Shown in pieces: positions 1 through 7,445 of a stretch of 12,106 nt of DNA (within the stretch, counting starts at the first letter, position 1; every line of letters begins with the position of its first letter). The position numbers and the translations under genes are program-made. This stretch comes from Planctomycetota bacterium (GTDB taxonomy: Bacteria; Planctomycetota; PUPC01; JACPCR01), in the NCBI GenBank assembly GCA_030740295.1, contig JASLXP010000630.1, positions 1 to 12,106 on the forward strand. The letters run 5' to 3'. The notes under the pieces are model-generated. The model made no database searches and was not told the origin of the DNA. It saw only the letters and a list, made by a program, of their open reading frames with translations.

Positions 1-959
1 GAAGCGCTGCCACCGAGGTCGCCGGTGACGCACTCTCCCGCTCCGACGATCTTGACGACCGCGTTCTCGATGCGTACCGCGGTGTCCACCTCGTCGAGGT
101 GACGAAGCATGAGCGCGCCCGAGAGAATCAGAGCCGTCGGGTTCGCAAGATTCTTGCCCGCGAGGTCCGGGGCCGAGCCGTGGACGGCTTCGAACACCGC
201 GAACTTCTCGCCGATGTTTGAGCTCGGCGCCATGCCGAGCCCGCCGACGAGGCCACTCGTCAGGTCGGAGATGATGTCGCCGAACAGGTTCTCCATCACC
301 AGCACGTCGAGTCCATGCGGGTCGAGCACCAGCTTCATGGCAGTAGCATCGACGATGGCCTCTTCGTATTCGATCAGTGGAAAATCTCGCGCAACCTTGC
401 GTGCCACTTCAAGAAAGAGACCGTCGCTGAGCTTCAGGATATTCGCCTTGTGCACCACGGTGACCTTACGCCGATCGAGCCGGGCAGCCGTGTCAAATGC
501 GAAACGAATGATCCTCTCGGAACCTCTTTCAGTCACGATGCGCAGGCTTTCAACCACGCCGGGCACGACGATGTGTTCCAGACCGCTGTAGAGACCTTCG
601 GTGTTTTCACGTACCACGATGAGATCGACATTTTCATAACGTGACGGCACACCGGGCAGACTCTTCGCAGGCCTGAAATTCGCGTAGAGGTCAAACGTCT
701 TCCGCAACTGAACATTCACAGACGCGAACCCGGATCCAATGGGCGTGGCAATCGGTCCTTTGAGGGCAATCCCAGTTTTTACTATCGCGTCCAGAGTTTC
801 CTGAGGCAGAGGGGTGCCGTATCTGCCGGCGACTTCGCCGCCCGCTTCGAGCTCCATCCAGTCGACTCTTACGCCGGTAGCTTCCACCACTTTGCGGGCT
901 GCGCAGCTCACTTCAGGGCCGATGCCGTCACCTGGAATCAGTACAACGTTGTGTGTCAT
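1..959 (-). CDS. icd: NAD-dependent isocitrate dehydrogenase, partial (C-terminus beyond left edge)
   Basis: Reading the minus strand from the ATG at 959-957 gives 319 codons with no stop before the window edge. The product belongs to the isocitrate/isopropylmalate dehydrogenase family, which decarboxylates isocitrate to 2-oxoglutarate in the cytoplasmic TCA cycle. The N-terminus LIPGDGIGPEV (7-17) is the family hallmark. Substrate-loop residues S80 and N82 in SVNVQLRK favour isocitrate over isopropylmalate. RENTEGLYSG holds Y124 and HKANI holds K171; D204, D228 and D232 are the expected metal/isocitrate ligands. The cofactor loop HGSAPDLAGKN (260-270) has Asp265, where NADP enzymes carry a Lys/Tyr pair, so NAD use is inferred. 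Short NAD-IDHs are about 330-340 residues, so only some 15-20 residues are missing. The start follows the beta-helix gene by 25 bp on the same strand, suggesting co-transcription. No clear Shine-Dalgarno sequence is visible. Isopropylmalate or tartrate dehydrogenase is a less likely alternative. Confidence 0.9.
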   Translation of the reverse strand, partial: MTHNVVLIPGDGIGPEVSCAARKVVEATGVRVDWMELEAGGEVAGRYGTPLPQETLDAIVKTGIALKGPIATPIGSGFASVNVQLRKTFDLYANFRPAKSLPGVPSRYENVDLIVVRENTEGLYSGLEHIVVPGVVESLRIVTERGSERIIRFAFDTAARLDRRKVTVVHKANILKLSDGLFLEVARKVARDFPLIEYEEAIVDATAMKLVLDPHGLDVLVMENLFGDIISDLTSGLVGGLGMAPSSNIGEKFAVFEAVHGSAPDLAGKNLANPTALILSGALMLRHLDEVDTAVRIENAVVKIVGAGECVTGDLGGSA

Positions 960-984
960 TCTGATGATCCGTGATTACTCAGAG

Positions 985-2751
985 TTACAGGAAAGCTAAT
1001 CGCCACTTATCAGCAGATTCAATTCTATTCTCTCGGCCGCGGTCCGTAATGCGGGATCGGCTTGCCGAATTCATAAGCACCGAGGTCGGGGCTTTGCCCG
1101 TGAAATCATCGTTGATGCCATTCAGGATAACGCCACGATCGACGGCGCCGGAATCAGCATGCAATTGCAGGTCGTTAGAATCTGTGGCGAATCTCTGCTT
1201 CGCATCCTGCGGGGCCCGGAGGCCGTTGGCAAAACAACCGGCCGCCTCTACCGAAATACAGTTTCTGTAAACGGGGCATTTGCTCCTCAGGTCTTTGATT
1301 GATTTGTAGCGCACGCCGTTCCATTTCATGAAGAGCTTGAACGGGCCGCCGCCGAAACCGTCGTAATCGAAATCGCAGTTCTTCATCGGGCTCGTGTTTT
1401 CGTACGCGTAATTGCCGGCCGTGCCAATGAAGAGGTTGTTGCGATAGAACGTATTCCTGACAGTTGCCCCGGAAAACTGAACCAGGGCCATTCCTTTCTT
1501 GACGGCGGTATTGTGAATCATGAGTGCGCCGCTGGGCGAGTTGTTCATTTTGAATGTGCTGGCAACCACGTTCAGCATCGCATTACGGAAGATGTAGACC
1601 GGGCCTCCATGCACTGGCTGGGTACTGATGCCTTGGAACACATTCGTCAGTCGGTTGTTGAAGCAACGAGTATTCCGCTGTGAGTAATCCATCTCTATGC
1701 CGTCGTCGGTCATCTCGCTGATTTCGTTATTGTATATGTCGATGGCTGCGCACTCGGGGCCGGTGAAAGTATCGATGGCGTCCGCGAAACCTCGTATGCG
1801 GTTGAAACAGATGGCATGTCCGTTGCCGGTCACCTGGATCCCGCGTGCGCTCTCGATGCCCTTGGTACGCGGCCAGGCGCTGGGCCCTTCGATCACGTTG
1901 TCCGCGATATAAAAATCGTTGGTGATTCTGCCGCCGGCATTGTTCGTGCAGGTGAAGCCGTAATCGCATTCCTTGAGATGGCAATACCGCAGCACGATGC
2001 GTTTGGAGCGATGGCACACGATAAGGAACTTTCCACGCCGAACAGTGAGACCTTCAAAGTGGACATCATGGATATTCGAGGCAGTGATAGTGCGCGATGA
2101 CATCTTTTCGGCATCGCCAGTACCGTCAAGAATGACCTCGCCATCAATGCCGCCGCGCCAGACGATTGGCTTGCCCGGCACACCACTGGATTTGAATGTG
2201 GCAAGCCCAATGTAATCACCTTTGTGGATGAGAATAATGTCGCCGGGCTTCGCCGCTTTATCTGCAGCCGCAAGGCCCTGGAATGGCTCCTGTCTCGTGC
2301 CTCGGCCGCCGCCATTGCCGGGCACGACGTGTAACTTGCGTCCCCCTTCAAAAGCCTTTGGCTCGGCACGCGTGCGGGAAACCATGCTATGAACGAGCGG
2401 CTTCCGGTTCGGCAGCCGCAAGGTCAGCTCGAGTTCATACTCGGTATCTTCTTCGAGATTGAAGATGCTGCCGGCGTAGAGCGTCGAGCCGGCAGGCGGC
2501 TTCTGTCCTTTGATTGCGGCTGTCTCGATTCGAAATAAATCCAGACCGCGCTGCCACTCTTCTTCGCCATTCTTGCGGTAATTGAATTGAATGCGCGCCC
2601 TCTGGCTATTCGGCCCTTTCACCAGCCAGTGCACGCCCAGGCACTTGAGGGTTGGCCGTTCAAGCTTGGGCAGGGAGGGTTCCGAAGAGACTGAAGGAAA
2701 GAGTATGCAGACGAATAGAATGCAGTGAGCTGACTTATCGATTGTGTTCAT
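985..2751 (-). CDS. Secreted right-handed parallel beta-helix protein (pectate-lyase-like), probable frameshift near C-terminus
   Basis: The 588-codon frame starts with a likely Sec signal peptide: K6, a hydrophobic stretch from about 9 to 19, and SVSSE near 20-24. The protein is therefore probably exported. Residues ~30-130 look like a fibronectin-III/Ig-type beta module (paired YELELTLRLP-type strands). Residues ~140-500 form a parallel beta-helix, with repeated short turns such as ADNVIEG, YNNEISEM, FNNRLTN, YRNNLFIG, and DGIEMDY at 350-356. This fold occurs in polysaccharide lyases, epimerases and GH28-like hydrolases. No specific catalytic set is certain, so no substrate is assigned. Up to NDDFTGKAP (548-555) the protein resembles its family. 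The annotated tail after P555 does not, whereas the next frame reads DLGAYEFGKPIPHYGPR and stops at 1025-1027. A one-base deletion at about 1086/1087 is inferred, and the intact protein would be about 575 residues. The gene is divergent from the hydrolase at 3023. Confidence 0.8.
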   Translation of the reverse strand: MNTIDKSAHCILFVCILFPSVSSEPSLPKLERPTLKCLGVHWLVKGPNSQRARIQFNYRKNGEEEWQRGLDLFRIETAAIKGQKPPAGSTLYAGSIFNLEEDTEYELELTLRLPNRKPLVHSMVSRTRAEPKAFEGGRKLHVVPGNGGGRGTRQEPFQGLAAADKAAKPGDIILIHKGDYIGLATFKSSGVPGKPIVWRGGIDGEVILDGTGDAEKMSSRTITASNIHDVHFEGLTVRRGKFLIVCHRSKRIVLRYCHLKECDYGFTCTNNAGGRITNDFYIADNVIEGPSAWPRTKGIESARGIQVTGNGHAICFNRIRGFADAIDTFTGPECAAIDIYNNEISEMTDDGIEMDYSQRNTRCFNNRLTNVFQGISTQPVHGGPVYIFRNAMLNVVASTFKMNNSPSGALMIHNTAVKKGMALVQFSGATVRNTFYRNNLFIGTAGNYAYENTSPMKNCDFDYDGFGGGPFKLFMKWNGVRYKSIKDLRSKCPVYRNCISVEAAGCFANGLRAPQDAKQRFATDSNDLQLHADSGAVDRGVILNGINDDFTGKAPTSVLMNSASRSRITDRGRENRIESADKWRLAFL

Positions 2752-3022
2752 GAGTAGTTTTCGAGTCGAGATATCTCAGTCTACGCGAGATTCGAGGATA
2801 GCACCGCTTCGGCGCAAATGGACTTCCTGTTCGGGGTCGTACTTCGCCGCGCGGAGGTCGATTCGGATTTCTTCCGCTGATCATTGAAAGAGTCATCATT
2901 ATGCCCGCCAGAGCCAGGAAGTCTCGTTTCACGGAATGTGCCGAAACCTGTTAGGTGTCGCGACCGATGGATGAATAGAATGGACGCGCACATAGTGAGT
3001 TTAATCGGCACACAGGTCTCTC
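2752..3022. other. Divergent intergenic region, no gene supported
   Basis: These 271 bp separate the divergent beta-helix and alpha/beta hydrolase genes, so they must hold promoters for both directions. I find no convincing -35/-10 pair. A TAGAAT hexamer (2976-2981, plus strand) and CATAAT on the minus strand near 2900 are isolated -10-like strings without good partners. A perfect 10-bp palindrome GAGATATCTC lies at 2768-2777, 16 bp upstream of the beta-helix start. It could be an operator half-site or chance. Two short minus-strand open frames here have no recognisable product. Confidence 0.4.
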
Positions 3023-4903
3023 ATGCCCACCACATTCTTTAAGTACGATCCCTCTTCCATAGTTCCTCACGATCTCTTCCCCCTTGATGAAATCTGCGAA
3101 GCGGATCTGGAGGTGAGGATTCGATCTGAGGAAACCGCCGAGTACGAAGACGACAAGGTCCTCCGTCGCGAGCTCATTTATACCTCACATGAATTCAGGG
3201 GAGAGAAGGTCCGCATCGCCGCGCACGTGGCCATCCCTGAATCCGATGTGCCGCTGCCGGCCATGGTTCTCGGGTCGGGTGAGATGGACGCCGCGGATGC
3301 GTTCAGTCGCCAGCACAATGTCGTCACCATGGCCATCGACCGCGTCGGTACGGGCGATTCGAACGGCCCGCCTGACAGCTACAACCAGGCATGGCTGGAT
3401 CTGTCCGAAGACATGCGTGACGGCTGGATGATTCAGTATGTCACCAACAGTCTGAGAGCGATTACTTATCTGCAGCAGTTGCCGGAAGTAAGGGCTGACC
3501 GCATCGGACTGACCGGAAGCTCACGAGGAGGCACGATGACGCTCATCGCGAACGGTGTTGACTCGCGCATCGCGCTGGCGGTGCCCCGGGCGACCTGTGG
3601 GGATATCCTGACCGCGTTCGACCATGACGGGTGGGCGAATCATCTCTATCAGCACGAGGACGGCTCACAGGGCATTCCGCCGAGATTTCGTGCTTTCTCC
3701 ATCCACGGCGATCCTATTCATTTCGGTCGGGCACAACACGGGAAGGTGATGCTGATTCTCGGTGCGCAGGACGAATACTTTCCGATCTACACGGTGAAGA
3801 CTTTCTGGGATGCAGTGCCCGGCGGTATGAGCCTCTGTCTCGTGCCGGATTGGGATCATGGCCTGTTCGGAGCCGACCGGCCCGAGGTCGACACGTATGA
3901 CAATCGGGAAGAAGCGAATCGCAGAATGAACGCGGCCATGCAGTCGGCCATCGATTGTCACTTGCACGAAAAGGCTGCGATGCCTGCGACACCGCTGCTC
4001 TCCTGGCTATATGAGAATGGCAAACTGATCTTTCGCGCCACGCCTGATACTTCTTGGCCCCTCGAATACGTTCACCTGATGTACTCGAATGACGGAGCGT
4101 ACTTCTACAAGAGACTCGAATTGCGGAAGATTTACGAGACTTTCAAGGAGTATTACATCGGCGAACTGGAGGTGTCCGCCGAAGACCTCCAACAGATGTG
4201 TTTCTTTCTGGAGGCCAGGCACGAGGATGGCCCGTTCCTGATGTCGCCGCCCGAATTCGGGCTGGGCTTTCAACAAAGGATGCGTCAACATCCTCCGGGG
4301 TCGCCGGCGCCTGAACCGGAGTTCTTCGTCGAAGAATCGGACGCTCCAGTCAAGCACGTTCGGGCCTGCAATCAGTTGTCCGATGGATTACCTTTCCTGC
4401 TGCTCTTCGCTCCGAATGACGTCCAATGGACATCGGTCGTGCAGGAAGCCGAACGTCTCAGCAGACGCGGGCTCCATGTCTGCGCAGTCCAGTCTGATGA
4501 CGTTTCTGAAGTGGAACGCTTGCTGGATGAGCTGGCGAATTCGGGCTCAGGGGCGGCCGGGGAAAATCTTCATCTTCTTGGTTTCGGAAGCGGTGGAACG
4601 CTCGCGTTGAAGTGCCTTTCACAATGGCCGAGCCGATTCAGGACGACTGTCGCGTTCAGTCCGGGGGCCGCAGATATTTCTCTGAATAGTGTTGATGAGA
4701 CGGAGGTCCGTATATTTGCGGACCTGGATGATCCCAAAGCGGCAGACATCGCAACACTGGGTGAAGCGCTGGATGCGGATCGGTTTCTAGCGCACATCAG
4801 CCACCCGACGGATGGCCTGCGATGGGTGAACGGATGGCCGGCCGAACTGCCCGTCTTGCGGAGGGCGGAGCAGAAGTACTTTGCACTCTTCACGAGGAAG
4901 TGA
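3023..4903 (+). CDS. Two-module alpha/beta hydrolase; second module catalytically degenerate
   Basis: The protein has 626 residues and no signal peptide, so it is probably cytoplasmic. Residues ~50-315 form an alpha/beta hydrolase domain. The nucleophile elbow is GSSRGG with S167 (165-170), the likely acid is D250 in GAQDEYFP, and the likely base is H279 in PDWDHG. This is a complete Ser-Asp-His triad in the expected order. It resembles acyl-peptide hydrolases, dienelactone hydrolases and acetyl-xylan-esterase-like enzymes, but the substrate cannot be read. Residues ~320-430 look like a beta-rich linker domain (LIFRATPDTSWPLEYVHLMYS). Residues ~445-626 look like a second, shorter hydrolase core with a strand and elbow at 516-525, reading LLGFGSGG. 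There the nucleophile position of GxSxG is G522, so this module is probably non-catalytic. The start is the first ATG of the frame and has only a weak AGG upstream. The downstream membrane protein follows after 42 bp on the same strand. Confidence 0.75.
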   Translation: MPTTFFKYDPSSIVPHDLFPLDEICEADLEVRIRSEETAEYEDDKVLRRELIYTSHEFRGEKVRIAAHVAIPESDVPLPAMVLGSGEMDAADAFSRQHNVVTMAIDRVGTGDSNGPPDSYNQAWLDLSEDMRDGWMIQYVTNSLRAITYLQQLPEVRADRIGLTGSSRGGTMTLIANGVDSRIALAVPRATCGDILTAFDHDGWANHLYQHEDGSQGIPPRFRAFSIHGDPIHFGRAQHGKVMLILGAQDEYFPIYTVKTFWDAVPGGMSLCLVPDWDHGLFGADRPEVDTYDNREEANRRMNAAMQSAIDCHLHEKAAMPATPLLSWLYENGKLIFRATPDTSWPLEYVHLMYSNDGAYFYKRLELRKIYETFKEYYIGELEVSAEDLQQMCFFLEARHEDGPFLMSPPEFGLGFQQRMRQHPPGSPAPEPEFFVEESDAPVKHVRACNQLSDGLPFLLLFAPNDVQWTSVVQEAERLSRRGLHVCAVQSDDVSEVERLLDELANSGSGAAGENLHLLGFGSGGTLALKCLSQWPSRFRTTVAFSPGAADISLNSVDETEVRIFADLDDPKAADIATLGEALDADRFLAHISHPTDGLRWVNGWPAELPVLRRAEQKYFALFTRK

Positions 4904-4935
4904 TGCGGGTCTTCGAACCAACCGTCTTCTTGCCG

Positions 4936-4940
4936 CGGAG
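4936..4940 (+). promoter_or_regulatory. Shine-Dalgarno of the GT-C-like membrane protein
   Basis: CGGAG lies 5 nt before the ATG at 4946. It is one of only two clear ribosome-binding sites in the window and supports that start. Confidence 0.55.
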
Positions 4941-4945
4941 CGCCC

Positions 4946-6292
4946 ATGGGTCTTAAAGAAATCCGAGACGCTCTGGGCAAGGACAAGAAAATGTGCCATG
5001 TGCTTATAGCAGTCATGGTGCTCGGGCTTGCACTGCAGGCGTTTCTGTTTTCCAGAGTCTGGGTGGGCGGAGACCAGGTCGGGCTGATGAGGGTTGGGAT
5101 CCGTTTTGCGGAAGAACGGACTCTCAAGCCGACCTCCAAAAAGATGTCCGGTGGCGGCAGAATCCCAGGTGGCATGCTCCAGATACTTCTGGGCGCTCCG
5201 TTGATTGTTGTACCACACTACAAAGCTCCCATCGTCGTCATCAGCCTGCTGCATATTCTCTCGCTGCTCTTTCTGGCTGAAGTGATGTTCAAGACGATGG
5301 GGCTGAGATTTATGGTGGCGTTCATGTCCCTTTACTGGCTGTCGCCCTGGCGGCTCTATCACGGGTCGATCATGTGGGAGCCTTCGTACTTCTATTTCTT
5401 CAGCGCTGTTCATCTCTGGGCGTGCTTCAAGCTGTCGACCCGGCCTTCGCTGTTACCCTCGCTGATGCTTGGGGTGCTGGGAGCGGTTACCCCCCAGGTG
5501 CACGGGCAGTTTCTGATTCTGTGGCTGGCGTCCTTTTTCCTCTTCGCCAAGAAGCTCATCAAAGTTCACTATGTTGCGGTTGTGATCGGCTTGCTGATTG
5601 GCGGCCTTACGCTGATCCCGATGGCTTTGGAGGCGAAAGCTGGCGCGACCACTGGCGTGGCACCCAAACACTCATACATCGGGCGCAGTCTGGTCAAAAT
5701 GTATCCGCCCCTGAAAACCCTCGTTTATTGGGCCAGGTTCAGCTCGATGGATGTTGGCCGGGTTTTGACCAAGACCATCTTTTTCTCAGACGCCTGGGCA
5801 GACCGAACATCGGCAAACAGTGCGATCAGTCTGATTGCACGTGTCTTGAATTGGATGGCGCTGGCATCGATTGGATTGGGCTTTCTGGCGTCATTCCTCT
5901 ATTTCCACCAGTTTTTCAGGAAAGAGCACAGAGAGGCAGAGGGCAAGGAGTCTGGGGACGGAGGGATGAAGTGGCTGGCGTGGTATTGCCTGGTCATGCT
6001 CATCTCCATGTTTGTTGCTTCCTGCCTTTCACCTGTGACGATGCAGAGCTGGCACATGGTCATCGGCTTACCTGCGGCGTGTGTGCCCGTTGCTTTTCTC
6101 ATTGAGAGGTACTGGAACAATCGACGCAAGATCTGCCGGGCAATCTTCATCGCCTTCATTGTCCTGCGTATTCCGATTGCCGGCCTGATTGGCACAGGTC
6201 ACGTGTGGTTCAGGCGAGGGTTGCCTGGGATGACGGTTGAACAATTCAACAACGAGATGCCGGAGAAATATCGAGTGAAGAGTGATGAGTAA
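4946..6292 (+). CDS. Polytopic membrane protein, putative GT-C fold glycosyltransferase
   Basis: The protein has 448 residues and about ten hydrophobic helices, roughly at 18-37, 79-114 (two), 120-135, 145-161, 168-201 (two), 207-226, 300-320, 343-362, 367-386 and 396-414. The N-terminus is basic and cytoplasmic. After the first helix comes GGDQVG with D43, in the first extracytoplasmic loop. A catalytic acidic residue there is typical of GT-C enzymes (PMT, ArnT, GT83 and relatives), which move sugars from polyprenyl-phosphate donors onto envelope acceptors. The motifs WEPSYFY (144-150) and TPQVHGQF (182-189) could line the active site. The family assignment rests on topology and D43 only; an O-antigen-type or unknown membrane protein remains possible. 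The last three codons and stop (GAT GAG TAA, giving Asp-Glu-stop) overlap the first heptamer of the downstream repeat, so the natural C-terminus may have been altered by that element. A good ribosome-binding site precedes the ATG, and the gene is probably co-transcribed with the hydrolase. Confidence 0.65.
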   Translation: MGLKEIRDALGKDKKMCHVLIAVMVLGLALQAFLFSRVWVGGDQVGLMRVGIRFAEERTLKPTSKKMSGGGRIPGGMLQILLGAPLIVVPHYKAPIVVISLLHILSLLFLAEVMFKTMGLRFMVAFMSLYWLSPWRLYHGSIMWEPSYFYFFSAVHLWACFKLSTRPSLLPSLMLGVLGAVTPQVHGQFLILWLASFFLFAKKLIKVHYVAVVIGLLIGGLTLIPMALEAKAGATTGVAPKHSYIGRSLVKMYPPLKTLVYWARFSSMDVGRVLTKTIFFSDAWADRTSANSAISLIARVLNWMALASIGLGFLASFLYFHQFFRKEHREAEGKESGDGGMKWLAWYCLVMLISMFVASCLSPVTMQSWHMVIGLPAACVPVAFLIERYWNNRRKICRAIFIAFIVLRIPIAGLIGTGHVWFRRGLPGMTVEQFNNEMPEKYRVKSDE

Positions 6293-6312
6293 TGAGTAAT
6301 GAGTAATGAGTA
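6285..6312 (+). repeat. Tandem heptamer array (ATGAGTA)x4, left arm
   Basis: Four perfect head-to-tail copies of ATGAGTA run from 6285 to 6312. Because seven is not a multiple of three, the array puts TAA and TGA stops into all three plus-strand frames within about 22 nt. The stop codon of the membrane-protein gene (TAA, 6290-6292) lies inside the first two units. TAATG stop/start overlaps recur every unit. Confidence 0.9.
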
Positions 6313-6418
6313 AGTCTCATATCCTCATCAGTCGCTGTCGAAATTGAGCGCCCGATCCGGCCACGAAACTAAACCGGATGTGAAAGCCCGCACTTACTCA
6401 TTACTCATTACTCATTAC
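6289..6418. repeat. 27-bp perfect inverted repeat with 76-nt centre between convergent genes
   Basis: Bases 6289-6315 are the exact reverse complement of 6392-6418, enclosing 76 nt. The centre holds a smaller hairpin, ATCCGG (6355-6360) with CCGGAT (6374-6379) and a 13-nt loop. The structure sits exactly between two convergent genes and could stop or insulate transcription from both sides. No U-tract follows either stem, so it is not a standard intrinsic terminator. A mobile, MITE-like origin is equally possible. Confidence 0.8.
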
Positions 6419-6436
6419 GTATTACGCACTACTCAT
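6395..6436 (-). repeat. Tandem heptamer array (ATGAGTA), inverted right arm, six units
   Basis: Read on the minus strand, six in-phase heptamers occupy this stretch. Units at 6395-6401, 6402-6408, 6409-6415 and 6430-6436 are perfect. Units at 6416-6422 (TACGTAT on plus) and 6423-6429 (TACGCAC on plus) differ at two positions each. The stop codon of the minus-strand enolase-superfamily gene (TAG, 6429-6431) lies in the outermost units, and its last codons GAT GAG are repeat sequence. Confidence 0.88.
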
Positions 6437-7445
6437 CAAACCAGACCCCAAACCCGGGCTTTTCGGGCAGACAGATTAAGCCGTTACTGATTGCAGGCTG
6501 TCCTTTGACGAAATGCATCCAGGGCCGCCCTGACTCTGCCAGCGGGTGCTCCTCTTCCGCGGCAATTGCGTGGAGTCCCCACACCTCTGAACCTCGATGC
6601 TGGCAGATGCGAATGTCCGTTCCTTTTACCAGTTCGTAAATGCGGAGCACCTCCGTCAGGCCGCCGCACCAGCAGATGTCCGGCTGCACCACCTGGTGGA
6701 GGCGCTGGTCGATGATCTCTTTAAATGCGGCCGAGGTGTACTCGTGCTCGCCTCCAGCAATTGGGATTGGGCACTGGTCGCGGAGTTTCGCGTAGCCAGC
6801 CCAGTCGTCTGAAGGCAGTGGTTCTTCCAACCATTCGATATCGTATGGGTGAATCCATTCGGAGACCCGAAGCGCGGTATCCACGTCCCAGTTCATGAAT
6901 GCATCGACCATCAATTTTGTATCCGGGCCGACCTTGTCTCTCGCCTCCTTTACGAAGTCGACCATTTTCTGTGGGGACGCGTTGGGATCGAACTTGCCAA
7001 GATGAAGCTTGAACGCGGCATGGCCTTCTTTCAGTGCTTCATCCAGATCCTTGATGACCGTCCGATAAGTCGGAATAGGGCGGTGGCTTTTGCAGCCGAG
7101 CAGTCCAGCGACGGATTGCCCCGCTGCCTTGGCCTTCAGATCCCACAGCGCAAGATCGACTCCGCTGATCGCCATGATCGCCAGGCCCTTTCGCCCGTAG
7201 GGCAGCGTCGCGCGATACATCTCGTCCCACAGTTGTTCGATGTGGAATGGGTCTCGGCCGAGCAGGAGCGCGCGCAATTCTGTTTCGATGACGTGTATGC
7301 CGGAAACACCCCCTCCGCCGATGCCGATGCCGGTCAGCCCTTCATCTGTTTTCACAGTGACCGCAATCTGACCGAACCACGTTCGCCAGTCCTGGGGGGC
7401 TTCGGGAGTCTCCGGCTGAGTTGCTTTGAGGCTGGTTATCTTCAT
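6429..7445 (-). CDS. Mandelate racemase/muconate lactonizing enzyme family protein (enolase superfamily)
   Basis: The protein has 338 residues. An N-terminal capping domain (about 1-115) includes the family signature AISGVDLALWDLKAKAAG (92-109). A (beta/alpha)7-type barrel follows. Probable Mg ligands are D181 (MVDAFMNWD), E207 (EWLEEP) and E233 (AGGEHEY). D256 in QPD and H283 in CQHRGSEVW form the Asp-His dyad of the mandelate racemase subgroup, which mostly dehydrates or epimerises sugar acids. On the second barrel strand the usual KxK is K146-L147-H148, an unusual variant. The substrate cannot be assigned. It is somewhat shorter than the common 370-400 residues. Its ATG overlaps the TGA of the upstream cysteine-cluster gene (ATGA) and has a good Shine-Dalgarno sequence, so translation is probably coupled. 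The 3' end lies inside the inverted heptamer array, and the protein ends Asp-Glu like its convergent neighbour. Confidence 0.88.
   Translation of the reverse strand: MKITSLKATQPETPEAPQDWRTWFGQIAVTVKTDEGLTGIGIGGGGVSGIHVIETELRALLLGRDPFHIEQLWDEMYRATLPYGRKGLAIMAISGVDLALWDLKAKAAGQSVAGLLGCKSHRPIPTYRTVIKDLDEALKEGHAAFKLHLGKFDPNASPQKMVDFVKEARDKVGPDTKLMVDAFMNWDVDTALRVSEWIHPYDIEWLEEPLPSDDWAGYAKLRDQCPIPIAGGEHEYTSAAFKEIIDQRLHQVVQPDICWCGGLTEVLRIYELVKGTDIRICQHRGSEVWGLHAIAAEEEHPLAESGRPWMHFVKGQPAISNGLICLPEKPGFGVWFDE

Noticed and set aside
2735..2932. Minus-strand 65-codon frame with a signal-peptide-like start (MKRDFLALAGIMMTLSMISG)
   Set aside because: The sequence after the start is Arg/Pro-rich with no recognisable family, and it overlaps the start of the beta-helix gene. 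It could be a remnant but is not supported as a gene.
2781..3011. Minus-strand 76-codon frame in the divergent intergenic region
   Set aside because: No family resemblance, low-complexity composition, and overlap with another spurious frame.
4787..5413. Long minus-strand open frames opposite the hydrolase and membrane-protein genes
   Set aside because: They are antisense shadows: the plus-strand products have clear domain or membrane-helix patterns while these do not.
6285..6436. CRISPR array
   Set aside because: The units are 7 bp, contiguous and without spacers, and they are inverted between the two arms.
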